Positions 34,560-46,583 are shown, counted from the first letter of the stretch. The stretch: 64,000 nt of DNA from Lycorma delicatula (GCF_047948215.1 NC_134460.1:123703324-123767323); one strand, 5' to 3'. The notes: generated by a model not told the origin, from the letters alone. Numbers and translations are program-made.

Positions 34560-36120
34560 TAGGAGAAATGTGGAAATATGCCAATCAGAATACAATCTGC
34601 TCGCTGCTCAGAGTGCTTACAGAGATTTGGGAAAAATAACAACTCCCAGAGATTAAATTAAATTTTGCAAAAAAATTGCAAAAAAATTAATCGCATTGCA
34701 AAAGCACTAATTCATCCACTTCACAAAAAATAGGAAAAACAGAGGTCAACAATTATCGAGGAATATCTCTTCTGCTAATTACGTATAAAATTCTTTCTAA
34801 AATTTTCTTTGACAAATTAGAAGATGAAATTGATCCAAAAATTGGAGAGTATCAAGATGGATTCAAGAAAGGGATATCTAGCGCAGAACAGATTTTTAAC
34901 CTGAAAAGAGACATCAGGAAATATAACTTGCACACAAGAGAATAGTGATCACCTTTGTAGATTTTAGAAAGGCCTATAATATAGTTGAAAACATTTTTTA
35001 ACGTTCTTAAAGAATCTGGAATAGACCCAAAACTAACAAACCTCATCAAGCCGACTCTCAACAGAACAAAATCTACAAAATCCAACATTAAATTTAAAGG
35101 GGAAATATTTCATCCTTTTGGAATCAAGACAAGAGTCAGGCAGGGGGATGGACTTTTTCCTCTTCTCTTTAATGTAGTCTTGGAAAAGATCATAAGAAAA
35201 TGGAGGAAAACTTACCAAGATAAAGGCCGAAGCAAGTCAAACTGAAATATGCGAGGAAGAATCTGAACATTGATTATCTAGCTTTTGCAGATGTCTCACC
35301 GTCTTGACAGAAGATACGACAGAACAATGACTAAATATTCTACGTAGAATGGCCAAAAGGCAGGTTTACAAATTTCCATAGAAAAAACAGAGTATACGAC
35401 AAATATTAAGAACGCACCAAAATTGTTGCGGACAGAACTCGGAAGAATTTAGAAGACGAACAAATTTAGCTAATTGGGTGAAGTTATCCAACCAAATGAA
35501 ATACACAAGGAAGTTAATATCAGGATTAATAAGATTTTAAAATCGTACAGTCTAACAAAGGACGTACACAATAAGATACAGATCTCAAGGATTAGCAAGA
35601 TAGGCACTATACAACAACGGTAAGCCGACTCGGAGTTTTATATACATCAGAATGCGTAGCTTTGTAGCAAGGGGAATTAGATAATATGGAACATGTTGAA
35701 AGACGAATACTAGGGCCATGAAAAACTAACAATTGTTGGAAATTAAGGAAGAACGAGGAAATTTACTGGGAGTTAGATAGAATCAAGGAAGCAATATGTA
35801 AGCGAAGACTGGCATTCTACGGACATCTGATAAGAATGGATTCAAACAGGCTTATGAAAAAAAGTCTTCACAAATGACGAAAATTCACAAATTCTCAAGA
35901 CGAATGTCTTGTTCCCGTTAATGGGAACCTAAAGTAGCAAACATAAACGTGACGGATTAAAAAGACAGAAGGCTACTTATGAAAAAACACAGAATTGAAA
36001 GGGATCCAGAAGGAGAAGAAAGAATGTGCTAACCTAAAGTGATAGGGAGAAAGGAGGATGCGGAATCGGCACAGTGACAGAATGAAGGAGTGTTTGAGAG
36101 CTAAACAATTAGCCAGAAGT
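34560..36120 (+). pseudogene. LINE endonuclease/reverse-transcriptase ORF, degenerate
   Basis: Non-LTR reverse transcriptase, which copies the element RNA at a nicked target. Recognisable order: 'PLHKK' with 'EVNNYRGISLL' (34725-34775), 'YKILSKIFFDKLEDEIDPKI' (34790-34850), 'GFKKGISSAEQIFNLKRDIR' (34858-34918), motif A 'VITFVDFRKAYN' (34944-34979), 'FNVLKESGIDPKLTNLIKPT' (open frame 34985-35245), then 'RVRQGDGLFPLLFNVVLEKI' of motif B. The YADD region (about 35270-35300) is damaged ('AFADV'). The C-terminus ('ICKRRLAFYGHLIRMDSNRL', about 35800-35855) and a charged tail reach about 36120. Several stops and frameshifts make it inactive. The clade is uncertain; similar proteins are abundant in insect genomes. 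A family-1 SINE starts about 20 bases after its end. Confidence 0.85.
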
Positions 36121-36138
36121 TAACTATGCTTTATGGCC
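36121..36138 (+). repeat. SINE target-site duplication, left copy
   Basis: 'taactatgctttatggcc' is matched by 'taacgatgctttatggcc' at 36296-36313, 17 of 18 identical. Confidence 0.95.
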
Positions 36139-36295
36139 AGCCTCCGTGGCACTAGTCTCGGCCTTTCATCCGGGGGTCCCGGGTTTGAATCCCGGTCAGG
36201 CATGGCATTTTCACACACGCTACAAATCACCCATCTCATCCTCTGAAGCAATACATAACGGTAGTCCCGAAGGTTAAAAAAAAAAATTCTTTAAA
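36139..36295 (+). repeat. tRNA-derived SINE, family 1, complete
   Basis: Begins 'agcctccgtggcactagtct', with box A-like and box B ('gggtttgaatcccgg') Pol III promoter elements in a tRNA-like head of about 72 bases. The body 'aggcatggcattttcacaca' and the tail 'tcatcctctgaagcaataca' and 'cccgaaggttaaaaaaaa' follow. It is bounded by an 18-bp target-site duplication, so both ends are defined. No function beyond retrotransposition in trans is expected. Confidence 0.95.
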
Positions 36296-36313
36296 TAACG
36301 ATGCTTTATGGCC
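36296..36313 (+). repeat. SINE target-site duplication, right copy
   Basis: 'taacgatgctttatggcc'; pairs with 36121-36138. Confidence 0.95.
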
Positions 36314-37930
36314 CTATAGTCACCAGTGTCAAAAAACAATGAGGTATAGTATTCATAATATGTATCGCCAAGATTTTCATTAATTTGTAAGTAAAAGTAA
36401 TAAAAATGGAAAATTGTTACCAAAATAAATATAGTTTTACTAAACAAAAACTATCATTTTTAGCACAATACTGATATTGTAAATTTTTCAAAAAATAAGA
36501 CAAATATTACTATTCTATCGTCATTTAAACGCATAAAATGGTTCTGTTATTTGAAAAAAGACATTAAGATATATAATATGTAAATTTTGTCAAAGTTCAG
36601 TAGACCTTTTCGGAAATTTTACATTAAAAATAAAAATTATGAGGAATGTGATTTTCTGATCCTTAATTTACAAAAGTTGAAAAATTAACAACCCGGGAAT
36701 AGTTTGCCGAAAGAAAAGGATTTCACTATCGGCAACTTCCTAACGGTAGTAAGATAAGGAAAATTTTCATTTAACTCTACACTACAAAAACACGCCGTAC
36801 GAACTGGTGTTTAAACGTTAAATTACAACTAAACCGTTTAGTTTTTGTTGATGAAATTTACTGGAAACAGTTTACATAAATTAATTATTTTATCTTCATT
36901 TGAAAAAGTAAACAAAAAAGCAGGTAACGACTTTGCTCACATCCCAAAATAAGTATTTTATTCTAATCTGTATATAACAATACATTATACAGGTTATGTC
37001 AGGAGAGAGTAGATGTGCTACGCTACAGATGAAAAAAGGGAACTTTCGTAACATTTAATCGGATAGATTAAAAGAAATCATGGTAAAATCATGATCAGTA
37101 AATTCCTAATGGTGTTGTTAAAATATATATATAAAATAATACTTGTAAATACAAATTATACGGTACTAAAGCAATTATATAGCGATGCATAATGTCATAA
37201 TGAGATTTAGTTGAGCCCATTTTTATAAAAAAGAAATTTCTTATCTATTTAGTTAATATTATTTGAAAATCCCTGACAGAATAATACAGTTTCTGTAAAA
37301 AAAACAACTTAAAATCCCTCCTCAACAGTCCACTCATGTTCCTACGCAAATCACAAAGACACAAGTAAGGTTTATATTTGATTCATTTTTTATTTAAAAT
37401 GTATTAATTTTATAAATATTCCAAATTACTCTTTTTTTAGATACGTTTTATTGCTGGTTTATTTTAAGACAGTATATTTTTTCACAGATTGAATTTGTAC
37501 TAATTAAACTTAATAATTTACCAGATATTTTTGATTAATATTTTTTATTTAATAAAAAAATAAATAAGGTAAGTTTGGGTATTTATAATTTTCAACGTTG
37601 CTTTTTGTTCAGCCAAACTGAAGTCTGCTTTTTAAATATTTTGTAGTAGATTAATATTATAAATTGTCGAATCTAAGTTTGTACAGGTCTATAAGACTCT
37701 GTTTATATTTAACTAATATACAAATTAAGATATTTACGGAGAAATTAATACTATATAAAACTATATTTTTTCGTCTCAGAAAATCAGAGGTTAGTATAGT
37801 TGTGGTTCCATGTTCAATTATTGACTTCTTTTGTATCAGTAGTCTAATTTATTATCATTTATCCACTATCAAAAGCTTATGATATGGTAGCAATCAGAGA
37901 ATATAATAGTATAAGTATATGAAATTTTCT
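36314..37930. other. No gene recognised
   Basis: AT-rich. A stretch at 36955-37075 resembles 20060-20130 ('ttattctaatc', 'gtcagga'), a dispersed repeat of unknown class. The open frame at 37664-37882 shows no motif. Confidence 0.4.
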
Positions 37931-37934
37931 TATA

Positions 37935-38060
37935 TCTTATATAAAAAGCCGAAAGTTTGTTTGTTTGTGTGTTCTCGCATCACACAAGAACCAACCGACC
38001 GACTGCTATCAAATTTGCAGGACACATTCGTGTTATCTCAGGGAAGGTTTAAAACCTAAT
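37935..38060 (+). repeat. Dispersed repeat D4, copy 1 (partner 47270-47400)
   Basis: 'accaaccgaccga.tgct', 'aaatttgcagga.acat' and a 'ctcgcatcacac.a.aacc' block occur in both. The wording resembles the conserved short blocks found in many insect transposon 5' or 3' ends. Here it lies just upstream of a Jockey-like relic. Confidence 0.65.
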
Positions 38061-38164
38061 TCATTAAAGAAGAAGGCTAATTCATTAAAGAAGAAAAGAA
38101 TTAATAATTAAACATTAAATTAATCTCTGTCACCATGACAGCAGAAATTAGTTGCGAAGTTTTC

Positions 38165-38885
38165 CTCATCAAAAGTCTGTATTCCATCTTCAGTGTTCCT
38201 ATTCCGAGATCTCAGGACTGTAAATATTTGGGTTTTCATTTTGAGCGACGAATTACTTGGACGAAAAATATCAAATCTAAGCGAAAACAGTTGGATCTCA
38301 AGTTTAAAAAAATGTATTGGCTGATAGGACGTAGATCTCGGCTTTCAGTAGAAAATTAATTATTGTTTATAAATCAGTTTTGAAGCTTGTTTGGACTTAC
38401 AAGCTTGAATTGTGGGGAACAGCATGCAATTCCAGTATTGACTTACTTGAACACTACCAGATAAAAACACTGCGAAAAATGCTAAACAAACCCTGGTACA
38501 TAAGCAATAGACTTATGTATAATGATGTTAAGTTGCGAACCGTTCGGCAGGAAATTTCTGTAGTCAGCCTAGAGTATCAAAATCGTTTGGATCGGCACCT
38601 GAATTATTTGGCGGTCAATGTATTGGATAACGCGATCAGTGATTTTTCAAGATTGCTGAGAAACAATATTCTTGGTTTGCCTGATTGTTTAAGTTAGGTG
38701 ACTTGATGGTTTGGCTGTACGGAGTGCTCTTCTATTTCATCTCTTACATTTCATTGTTATCGTTAAGTCACCTGCCGCTGGGTCTGTGACTACTTAATGT
38801 TAGTTCAAATAGATCTTATTTACTTATTGTTCAATTATCTTTCTGAACAGATTGTAAAGTTATTGTGTCGTTACAATAAAAAAAA
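38165..38885 (+). pseudogene. Jockey-like LINE reverse-transcriptase protein, C-terminal part and 3' UTR
   Basis: The first frame (38135-38359) contains 'KYLGFHFERRITWTKNI' and 'KKMYWLIGRRSRLSVEN', the region that follows the polymerase domain in Jockey-clade proteins. A frameshift of a few bases near 38357 moves the reading to 38380-38697: 'WTYKLELWGTACNSS', 'YQIKTLRKMLNKPWYISNRL' and then a stop after 'GLPDCLS'. The 3' region carries on to an A-run at about 38877-38885. The polymerase core upstream is missing, consistent with 5' truncation. Apart from the one frameshift the C-terminal half is well preserved, suggesting a younger copy than the relic at 28995. Confidence 0.88.
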
Positions 38886-38944
38886 GTCTCTGTACTTTAG
38901 TTACCGCTGTTACTACTTACTATTCTGTCTTGTAATTTAGTTTT

Positions 38945-39075
38945 TTTCAGGTTTCTATAAAGCCTGAACACTTCGCTATTTAACAGTATTATTCTCACAA
39001 CCATAAAGGTAACAAACATTGCGAGGGTCCTGGCTGGGTTCTGACTGGTTGGGTGAGCGAAGCGAGCCCCGATCA
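38945..39075 (+). repeat. Repeat with 'tataaagcctgaa' head and GC-rich end (partner 47950-48262)
   Basis: 'aggtttctataaagcctgaa', 'cagtattatt.tcacaacc' and then a GC-rich end 'ggtgagcgaagcgagccccg'. The first blocks recur at 47950-48010 and the end resembles the units in the GC-rich modules at 20572 and 48010. This copy has lost most of the module. Confidence 0.6.
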
Positions 39076-39177
39076 GCTAGTTCTTTATATTTTACAATTT
39101 ATTAGCTTTTACTTGTATGAAATAAATTATTTTTTTTAAATTTCGTATATGCTTTGTTTTAATACACACCCTACTAT

Positions 39178-39202
39178 ACATATATATATATATATATATA
39201 TA
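39178..39202. repeat. (TA)n microsatellite
   Basis: About a dozen TA units, ending only a few bases before the left end of the Tc1/mariner element. Confidence 0.95.
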
Positions 39203-39209
39203 ATAAATA

Positions 39210-39836
39210 CGGAGCAATTTAAACAGAATTTCACAACTTTACAAGAATATAAAAATCTATATTGAGATAACTTACAGATTCGGTTGAGGTCTCATTTTAT
39301 AGAAGAACACAGGAGTGGTTGCCCTGCAACTGGACTTTCACGACCAATCCACCGACCTGGGAATCGAATATCAAGAAGGTCTCGACTTCAAGGCGGTATG
39401 CCCCATGATGCTGACAGTAACAGTGTCCATCTTGGTCATCATCGTCCATCTGAGGAATAAGAGAATTTTGAAGCATGTCCAGATAGACGATAGCATTTAC
39501 GGTTGTATCCTGGAAGAAGAACAAGCTATTTCAACGAAGGTTTGGTGCCAAGAGTAAATTGTATGCCTATTAAAAGGCACGCTACCATACTTGCTACGAA
39601 AATTACGTTGAACTGCAATTGCTGACTGCAAATCGTGAAACCAAAACACACAGCGAACAGTTCGGCACCAGTAAATGTATCCATTTTTAACAACACTGAT
39701 GACAGCAATGGTGGCCAAATACGGTACTAATCAACTCCGTGAGTCAAAACATTTTAATATGAAATGATAACCAAATCTGTAAGTTAATAAATATTATATG
39801 CTTTTAAAGTTGTAAATCTCTTTTTGAATCGCCCGG
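39210..39836 (-). mobile_element. Complete, internally deleted Tc1/mariner element (627 bp)
   Basis: Inverted terminal repeats of about 70 bases (39210-39283 and 39769-39836) share 'aatttcacaacttt', 'aacttacagattcggtt' and their complements with a few differences. TA dinucleotides sit directly outside both ends (39208-39209 and 39837-39838), as expected for this superfamily. Inside, on the minus strand, is an N-terminal helix-turn-helix segment ('LQSAIAVQRNFRSKYGSVPF', within 39497-39718). It leads straight into the C-terminal catalytic segment ('TVNAIVYLDMLQNSLIPQMD', within 39297-39524) in another frame. About half of a normal transposase, including the first catalytic Asp, is missing. It is therefore a non-autonomous deletion derivative that a full-length relative could have mobilised. 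Confidence 0.85.
39297..39718 (-). pseudogene. Deleted Tc1/mariner transposase inside the 627-bp element
   Basis: N-terminal DNA-binding part at about 39718-39540 and C-terminal DDE part at about 39524-39297, with a frameshift at the junction. The 'HHGAYRLEVETFLIFDSQVG' stretch corresponds to the 'QDGAPPHf...vr.fL...f' block around the second catalytic Asp, but that Asp is not preserved. The open frame on the opposite strand (39315-39557) is a shadow. Confidence 0.8.
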
Positions 39837-39838
39837 TA

Positions 39839-40640
39839 TTTTAATCTACTACAAAGGGTAGACTAATTTATCAGCGTATTATACAGTAGCATTTCTTTTG
39901 TTAAACTATTCTCTCCAAAATCCCAGTCACAATAAATTCTATGAAAAGGGTTTCTAAACTTATCCACTGGTTTTTTAATAAAGTACAACAAGTACTTTCT
40001 CGAATAAAGTACAGCTATCTTCTCGAACATAAATAGGAAAACAAATATTAAAAATATAATTTGTTTTTGTTATTTTTACTTCTGTAAAATTAATTTTTTT
40101 TCTCTAGATACAATACAAAATCGTCTCCCGTAAAGAAAAATAGTTGTCTATTGTTGATTTTCTTAAACAACGAGGAAATTGCGCATTAAAATGGATTACA
40201 AGTATATCGGTTTTGATGTATTACTGACGTCAACATGAAATCGGTTAAACAAGTTAGATGCCATTTTTCAATAAAAATAAAAATGCTCCTTCTTTGATAG
40301 ATTCACTACAAAAAAAATCCTTATCAGAATAATGACTGTACCACAGTTGTCATAGTAAAAGTCTTCCAATCTTATCTTTACTTTATTTTCGAACTTTAAA
40401 AATTGTTATGAACGATCTCGCCTGAAGACCGTTAACACGTTGTGGTATATTTTAGAGCGAGGTTGGACTGAATTTCATAGGTGATCAACTGAAACAACGC
40501 CTTGTTGCTTATTAAATTGTTCTTTAATTTCTTGTCGTTTTGACATTTCGATAATGTATAATTGACTATTTATTTAACATATAACGTAACACATATAATT
40601 AAAATTAATAACATATAAGTATAGTAATAAACTAAGCGTT
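39839..40640. other. No gene recognised
   Basis: AT-rich; nothing recognisable. Confidence 0.4.
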
Positions 40641-40850
40641 CATCCGAACATGTCCACCCGGACGGAATGTGGATCACGACCGCTCAGGGTCAGATTCGAG
40701 CTCCGAATGAAAGTCGCTACCTCATAATGTCCACTCCCTGCAGTATTATGAGGTAGGACGTGGCGAGATGAGATCGCCTGACCAAGCTTGCCGTGGGACC
40801 CCTAGCCCCCGCTAGATAGCAGCTCCGACGGCACAAGTGGAACAGAACAA
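40641..40850. other. Unclassified GC-richer insert with a 12-bp inverted repeat
   Basis: About 210 bases of high GC content stand out sharply. 'ctacctcataat' (40717-40728) and 'attatgaggtag' (40745-40756) are perfect reverse complements with a 16-nt loop. No open frame; class unknown, probably a transposon or LINE 3' fragment. Confidence 0.45.
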
Positions 40851-41925
40851 AAATATAATTTGACAATCAAATACTAATACATTAGGTTTCCATTTAAAAC
40901 AATACAGATGGCCACGATATTTGATTTTACAATTGTTAGCCCGTAGCCCCGTAAAGGTTTTAAAAAAATACCCAAGAATAAAAAAGTCTTAAGATATTAC
41001 TTTCTACCCAAAATTACAATAAAAACATGAGGTGTCCGTTTGAAATAATGAAGTTCATCACCATATTGGAAAAAAGAGCGAAGATTTAAAAATGGTTAAT
41101 ACTGTATTTTTAATGTAGGGAAAATCTAGGAAAGGTTCCCTATTTAAAGTTTCTCATAAAACTTATAGTTGGTGAGATGTCATTCATGGCCGTCTTGAGT
41201 TGAGCGCTCTGTATAACCGGGTAAGTAAAACTGTAGTTAAAAGTATACTTAGTTAAATGTTTTAAGGGTGATCTATTCTCAATTAATTAATCATTTACCA
41301 CTTTTGTTGAAAACTGAAAATTTTCATCATATGGATATGTAAATTAAACCCTGCTAAATCGTCACTACCACAAAAAAAAAACATAAAGAAAACAAGATGA
41401 ACCTTACCTTAAAAAGGGTTTATACGTTTCGCAAGTATATGTATTCATCAATAATAATTATTTTATTTTTAAATGGAACCGATATCAAGACTATGTAGTG
41501 TGATCAGATATATATAATTATAAGATTCCCACTGTCCCTACTGATGATTTATATTGTATATAACCTATGTTGGGTCTGAAAAGTTTAAGACGAGATATCT
41601 CGATTTTTTATGATTTTATTAACGATGCTACATATCTTGTGCAGAAACTCATATTATCTGTCCTACAGAAGACCATATAACATCATCTAACTTTAAGGAT
41701 ATAAATAGAATATCAGGATTCCCACCGTCCCTTCTTCCTTTTTTAAAGTCGGTTAAAAATAATTAACACTCAAAAACAATGAAGCAGTAAATATTTAAAA
41801 TCAGTTTCAAGAATCTTATATTTCGTATATATTTCTTATATACTTGGTAAATTTCTTTTTTTCGGAAACAAACTTCCTTGTTCGGCCACTAAATAAAATA
41901 AAATTATATATATATACACATTTTT
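40851..41925. other. No gene recognised
   Basis: AT-rich. Two related short phrases ('gattcccactgtccct' near 41525 and 'gattcccaccgtccct' near 41718) hint at a decayed local duplication. Confidence 0.4.
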
Positions 41926-41929
41926 TCTG

Positions 41930-42597
41930 TACTTCATTTAAATCTGTTTCATTTGAAAGTGAGATACGACCTCAAATTCTTTAGTGGAAAGTTAAACGAT
42001 TGCTGAAACTGGACAAGGTGTACACAAACTGAGAACAGAATAATTATATAAAACCAAACAGCGATTAAATGATTGGCAACAAAAAACAATAAACGAAATG
42101 ATGATCGACTCCGACTTAGGGAGTATATTGTCCAACAATATCAGAGGAATAATGAACTACAAAATAAGAATTTTTTGCAATTTATTAAAGATCGGGCATG
42201 TACGCCTCAGTGTATATGTTGTTCTTGTGAGGGTGTATTTATCAGTCACTCTGTAGTTAATATTAATGTAGATAAAATTAAACGGAAATTCCAGAATAAT
42301 TAAATAAAATTAAACCGGAATTAAACTAGAAAATCCAAAAATAGTATGATTCGAAATTATAATTTTCAATTAATATTAAATAATTAGATGTTTTACCAAA
42401 TCACACACATATGTAATAATGCCTATTAAATTTCATGTAAACATTTTTAAAAGTATATAAAATTTTATATTACTAATAACTTCTGATTTTTTTCACATTT
42501 TTTATTGTTATTATTGAATCATTAGTTATTATAATTTTTTTTTTTACAAACATAATAATTATAAATAAATCAATATATTTAAATTTAAAAAATAAGT
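41930..42597 (-). repeat. Extension fragments of the hairpin-ended repeat
   Basis: 'ctgtacttcatttaaatctg', 'tttcatttgaaagtgagata' (41930-41990) match 13285-13345 and 44925-44990. 42400-42597 matches the AT-rich spacer ('ttaataaatcaatatattta' type) next to the core. The open frame at 42073-42303 lies between the two fragments and shows no motif. Confidence 0.55.
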
Positions 42598-43046
42598 TTA
42601 ATAAAGGAGGTTCGTATCAAGTGCCTTCTCTTGTAAGATCCAAAAATTGCATTAATTAAAATTTTATTTGGCTATAACTCTGGAACCAGTGACAATAAGT
42701 ACCACTTATGATATATCGTTGAAAAGCTCTCAATGGGGGCTTATTGCATTTAAAAAAGTCGAAAATCAATTTTTTGGGGGATTTTTAGCTTTTTTGAACT
42801 TTTGTCTTTCTTCAAAAGGGGACGTACACAATTAGATGTTACAACATTCCTAAATCTAAACTTTTTACATCCTACGGCTAATCGTTTTTGAGTTATGCGA
42901 GATACATACATACGTACGTACAGACGTTACCCTGAAACTCGTCAAAATGAATTCAGGGATGATCAAAATGGATATTTCTGTTGAAATTTGAAAACCGAGA
43001 TTTTCGCGATTACAATACTTCCTTTACTTCGTACAAGGAAGTAAAA
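42598..43046 (-). repeat. Hairpin-ended repeat, copy 2
   Basis: A complete core. On the minus strand it starts with the hairpin 'tacttcctt'-'aaggaagta' (43016-43024 pairs with 43035-43043), then runs 'tgtaatcgcgaaaatctcgg', 'catccctgaattcattttg', 'ctcgcataactcaaaaacga', 'taacatctaattgtgtacg' and 'ggttccagagttatagcc', and ends near the T-arm-like motif, which is damaged here. Confidence 0.85.
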
Positions 43047-44078
43047 AGTTAATATTAATATAAATTTGAAACAAAGTCCATTTATTACTTTCAATTATTT
43101 TTTTTTTAATCTACCTATAGAATTTTATCGAAAGGATTTGAAAAAATTTGACCGATTTATTTGTTTCTGTCTTATACAGTTATTTACTGTATTTTTCAAC
43201 ATAAATCCATCAATTCAACTCAATACATTTATAAATTTTCCATTAAAATTCAAGGGGAAATTAAAGAATTTGCAACACAAAGGTAAGTAGAATAAAAGTG
43301 TATAGATAGCTAATTAAATATGAATTATTGTAAACATACGCGTGCATACTGGATAAACTCAAAATAATGGCCACTGAAATCTCTAAAACTACAATAACAA
43401 AAATTTACTCGGAGATTTCCACTATTTTTATGAAATTTAAAAATATGCCAAAAACATAGGGAATAATTAAATTCAATTTTACACACATCAGCCAACTTAA
43501 TTATTTTCAACCATAACCTTTCGTAATACTCTTCGAATGAAAAAATAGACTTATTTAGCCGTAGAAATTTTTTTCTTCACTTAATTATATTTTTTTTTTG
43601 GGGGGGGTCATTTACTAAATAAAAATTATTCCCACGAAAGGTTGTATAAAAAAGATTTCTAGTAACCAATATTTTCCAATTATAGTCCAGTCAATGCAAA
43701 TTTTTTTCTCTGAAACATTAGTAGAGTTTAGGAAATTACATGGGATTGCAGATTAGGGTAAGTATAACTTTTTTATATGCGACTGGACAAAATTTTCACT
43801 AACTGGAGAAAATAGCAGTCACTCAAAGGTGGGGAAAGTCGGTTTTTCAATTTTGTAGGCCAAGGTAAACTTCCTATGAGAAAAGGTTGTGAGCATTTGG
43901 TTTTTTTTTGTTGGTTTGTTTTGTTGTAATTGCGTGTTGAACTCATTCTTTTCCCATCAGGTAGATACTAGATTTCAGTTCTTTCCCATATTTTGTTTAC
44001 TCAGTCTTGTTTGAAACTAACGTGAGATGTGTTTTGTTTTTCGAACAAATTATTATCATAATTTTTTTTCAATTTTTT
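43047..44078. other. No gene recognised
   Basis: AT-rich DNA between two opposite copies of the hairpin-ended repeat. The open frame at 43066-43290 ends just before a 'gtaagt'-like site, but its composition is low-complexity and I do not call an exon. Confidence 0.4.
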
Positions 44079-44528
44079 TACTTCCTTGTACGAAGCAAAG
44101 GAAGTATTGTAATCGCGAAAAATTTCGGTATTTAGATTTCAACGAAAATATCCATTTTGACCATCCCCGAATCTATTTTCACAAGTTTCAGCGTGACGTC
44201 TGTACGTACGTATGTGCCTCGCATAACTCAAAAAAGATGACACAGAATTTTGAATTTTTTTATTTAGGACTGTTGAAACATTTAGTTATACCCCTTTTGA
44301 TTTCAATCGACTGGATCAAAAGTGTCCAGAAAAGCCCAAAATAAAAAAAAAATTGGATTTTGGACTTTTTCTTAACTGCAGTAACAAGCTTTCATTGAGG
44401 GCTTTTCAACTTATCATAAGTGGTACTTATTTTCATTGGTTATAACCAAATGAAATTTTAATTAATGAGATATTTGGATCTTATAAGGGAAAGGGAACAT
44501 CGGTTTGAATCCGACTTCATTTTTTTTA
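44079..44528 (+). repeat. Hairpin-ended repeat, copy 3
   Basis: The only plus-strand core copy. It starts with 'tacttcctt' (44079-44087), a 10-nt loop and 'aaggaagta' (44098-44106), and ends with 'catcggtttgaatccgactt' followed by a T-run. That end looks like a tRNA T-arm (box B) with a Pol III-type terminator. The open frame at 44027-44344 is a read-through of the repeat and is not preserved in other copies. Confidence 0.88.
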
Positions 44529-45060
44529 ACTTTTTTCTTTAATTTAAATATTTTGATTGATTTGATTAACCTCCGATTGAAAAAAAATATGAAAAATTCA
44601 GAAGTTATTAGTAAAATAAAATTTTATGTACTGTAATTTTATGTCATTTTAATTCAAAAATGTTTACAGAGGTTAATAATTATTAATAAATCAATATATT
44701 TAAATTTATAAAAATGTTAGAAAAAATATATGTATATGAAGTCGAATTCGAATCAACGTGTGCATGGTTACGAATACGACACGTTCTCACTTACATCACA
44801 TAACTACTTTAGCATGAAACAAAATTAATATACAAACTAATATAGAATGCTGAAATGGACACCACAAAAAAATGTGATGCAATGTGGTGTCTACCACAGT
44901 GCAATTGTGTAAATGTCGACTTTATTAAAGAATTGGAGGATCGTATCTCACTGTCATATGTTATAAGTTTAATATAAGTGCAGAAAAAAATATGTATATG
45001 TAATTTAATAGGCGTACAAGGAATTCATCTGGTGTCCACATCAGATTTTTTCTTTAATAA
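44529..45060 (+). repeat. Extension of hairpin-ended repeat, copy 3
   Basis: Contains 'aggttaataattattaataa', 'atatgaagtcgaattcgaat' (a second T-arm-like motif), 'ggaggatcgtatctcactgt' and 'ggcgtacaaggaattcatct', 'ggtgtccacatcagat'. Each block recurs next to other copies (13196-13433, 55905-56010, 57300-57620). Confidence 0.65.
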
Positions 45061-45579
45061 AAATAGTCCACATGACATTTTGAATAACATTCTCAAAATT
45101 TAAAGATAAAAACTGTTTGTACAATTGTCTAAAATAGTTTAATAATAAATATAGTTTACAAGCTAATAAATTCATCTCATAATTAACATTGGCAATTACG
45201 AGGTAATTAAATATACCTATTATCTATTAAATATATCTGTTATATATATCTATATATGTATATATCTATTATATATATCTATTAAATATAGAGGATTTAA
45301 ATAGGTAATTAAGAGAAATAAATAAAATTATTTGATAATAGTTGTTTTAGAAAACATTGTACACAACGTTACTCAAAAGTGTTTAAAACATACTCTGTAA
45401 ATACGATTAAATAAATCGTTTACAGGCGTACAACCAAGTAAAAAGTAATAACAATAAAAAAGAAAAATCGGTTGAATTGATTTTCGCTTTTTACTTTGTT
45501 GAATTGGGAAATACTGTGCTGTTAGTTGATAAAAATCACAGTACAGTTACGTCATCATCAAAGTGACTACAATTGTGTT
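45061..45579. other. No gene recognised
   Basis: AT-rich, with short 'tatatatct' arrays near 45230-45290. Confidence 0.4.
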
Positions 45580-45735
45580 TTTTTTTTTTTTTTACCAGAC
45601 CGGAAAGGGATGTTGCCTCCGAGGCACATTCTCCCAGGTGACACGACTATTGTCATTGTCTACTGCCTAGGGGAATTCGGTCAGAACCGCCATCAACAGT
45701 ACAATTAAGCCCTTTCAACGCAGTGAAATTTCTGA
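45580..45735 (-). repeat. Possible LINE 3' tail with poly-A
   Basis: GC-richer sequence whose minus strand ends 'aacatccctttccggtctgg' and a run of about 17 A (T-run on plus at 45580-45594). The layout resembles the R1-type LINE tails at 22525 and 62405, with little sequence identity beyond 'ccggtctgg'. The 60-codon plus open frame at 45526-45708 is not supported. Confidence 0.4.
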
Positions 45736-46538
45736 CAGAGAAAGTTACTACAATTTTTATAAAGAAAATAAAAAAGACATCCCGTTTACTCACCTGTAAA
45801 TGTTAGAAAAACTAAAGAAAGAAAGTTTGTTTCTTTTTTAAACACAATGAATTGTAATAGTAATTTAATAATAAATTATTTAATTTTAATTTTAAATTTT
45901 TATAAAAGTAATTTCCATTGGGACAAAAGTGAATTTAAAAAATTACGAGTAAATAAAATTCTGTAACAATAGGAAGGTAAATGTATGCAAGATAAATGTA
46001 TATAGAAATAAGTTGTAGCTACTTCATTTATAAGAAATAGTTCTTATATATTAACACAAATATTATTTAATTCCTTTTAAACATATAAATTTAGAGTTTT
46101 GCTGAACGGTTATTGAAATAAAACAAAATTATGAAAATTATAATTATCGATAAACATAATTACGATCCAAACTCCTTACCTAGTGGTTCTGTTAATGGAA
46201 TTTTTATGAGTTTAAAAAATATTTTAATATCTTTAATTTATAAACAACCACTTTATGCAGTGAAATATTGTATGATTATAAAGTATTGTGTATACAAATA
46301 CTATATGACAAATTGTTGTAAATGTTTAATTAATAATTAAAGAGTTGACAATTGTTATTTTTAATTTCGCGTCAAATCTTAAAAGTGAAAATTTTAGATT
46401 TTTTTACTACATAATGGGATGTGGAATTTCTTCAATGGTTTTTTTAAGATTTAACCTTATATATATACCATAATAAAAACATAAGAAAACTATTATAAAA
46501 TAATTTTTTTTAAATCTAATTCTGAAAACATACTTTTC

Positions 46539-46583
<45 letters not shown>

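Noticed and set aside
36139..36215. Possible tRNA gene with box A and box B
   Set aside because: The tRNA-like part does not fold into a regular cloverleaf with a clear anticodon arm, and it is followed by a SINE body, tail and target duplication.
37664..37882. 72-codon open frame as a gene
   Set aside because: No motif, no repeat partner and AT-driven composition.
39315..39557. Plus-strand open frame of 80 codons
   Set aside because: Antisense shadow of the Tc1/mariner transposase relic.
43066..43290. Open frame ending next to a 'gtaagt'-like donor as a possible exon
   Set aside because: Low-complexity Phe/Lys/Ile composition, no acceptor of quality upstream and no family resemblance.
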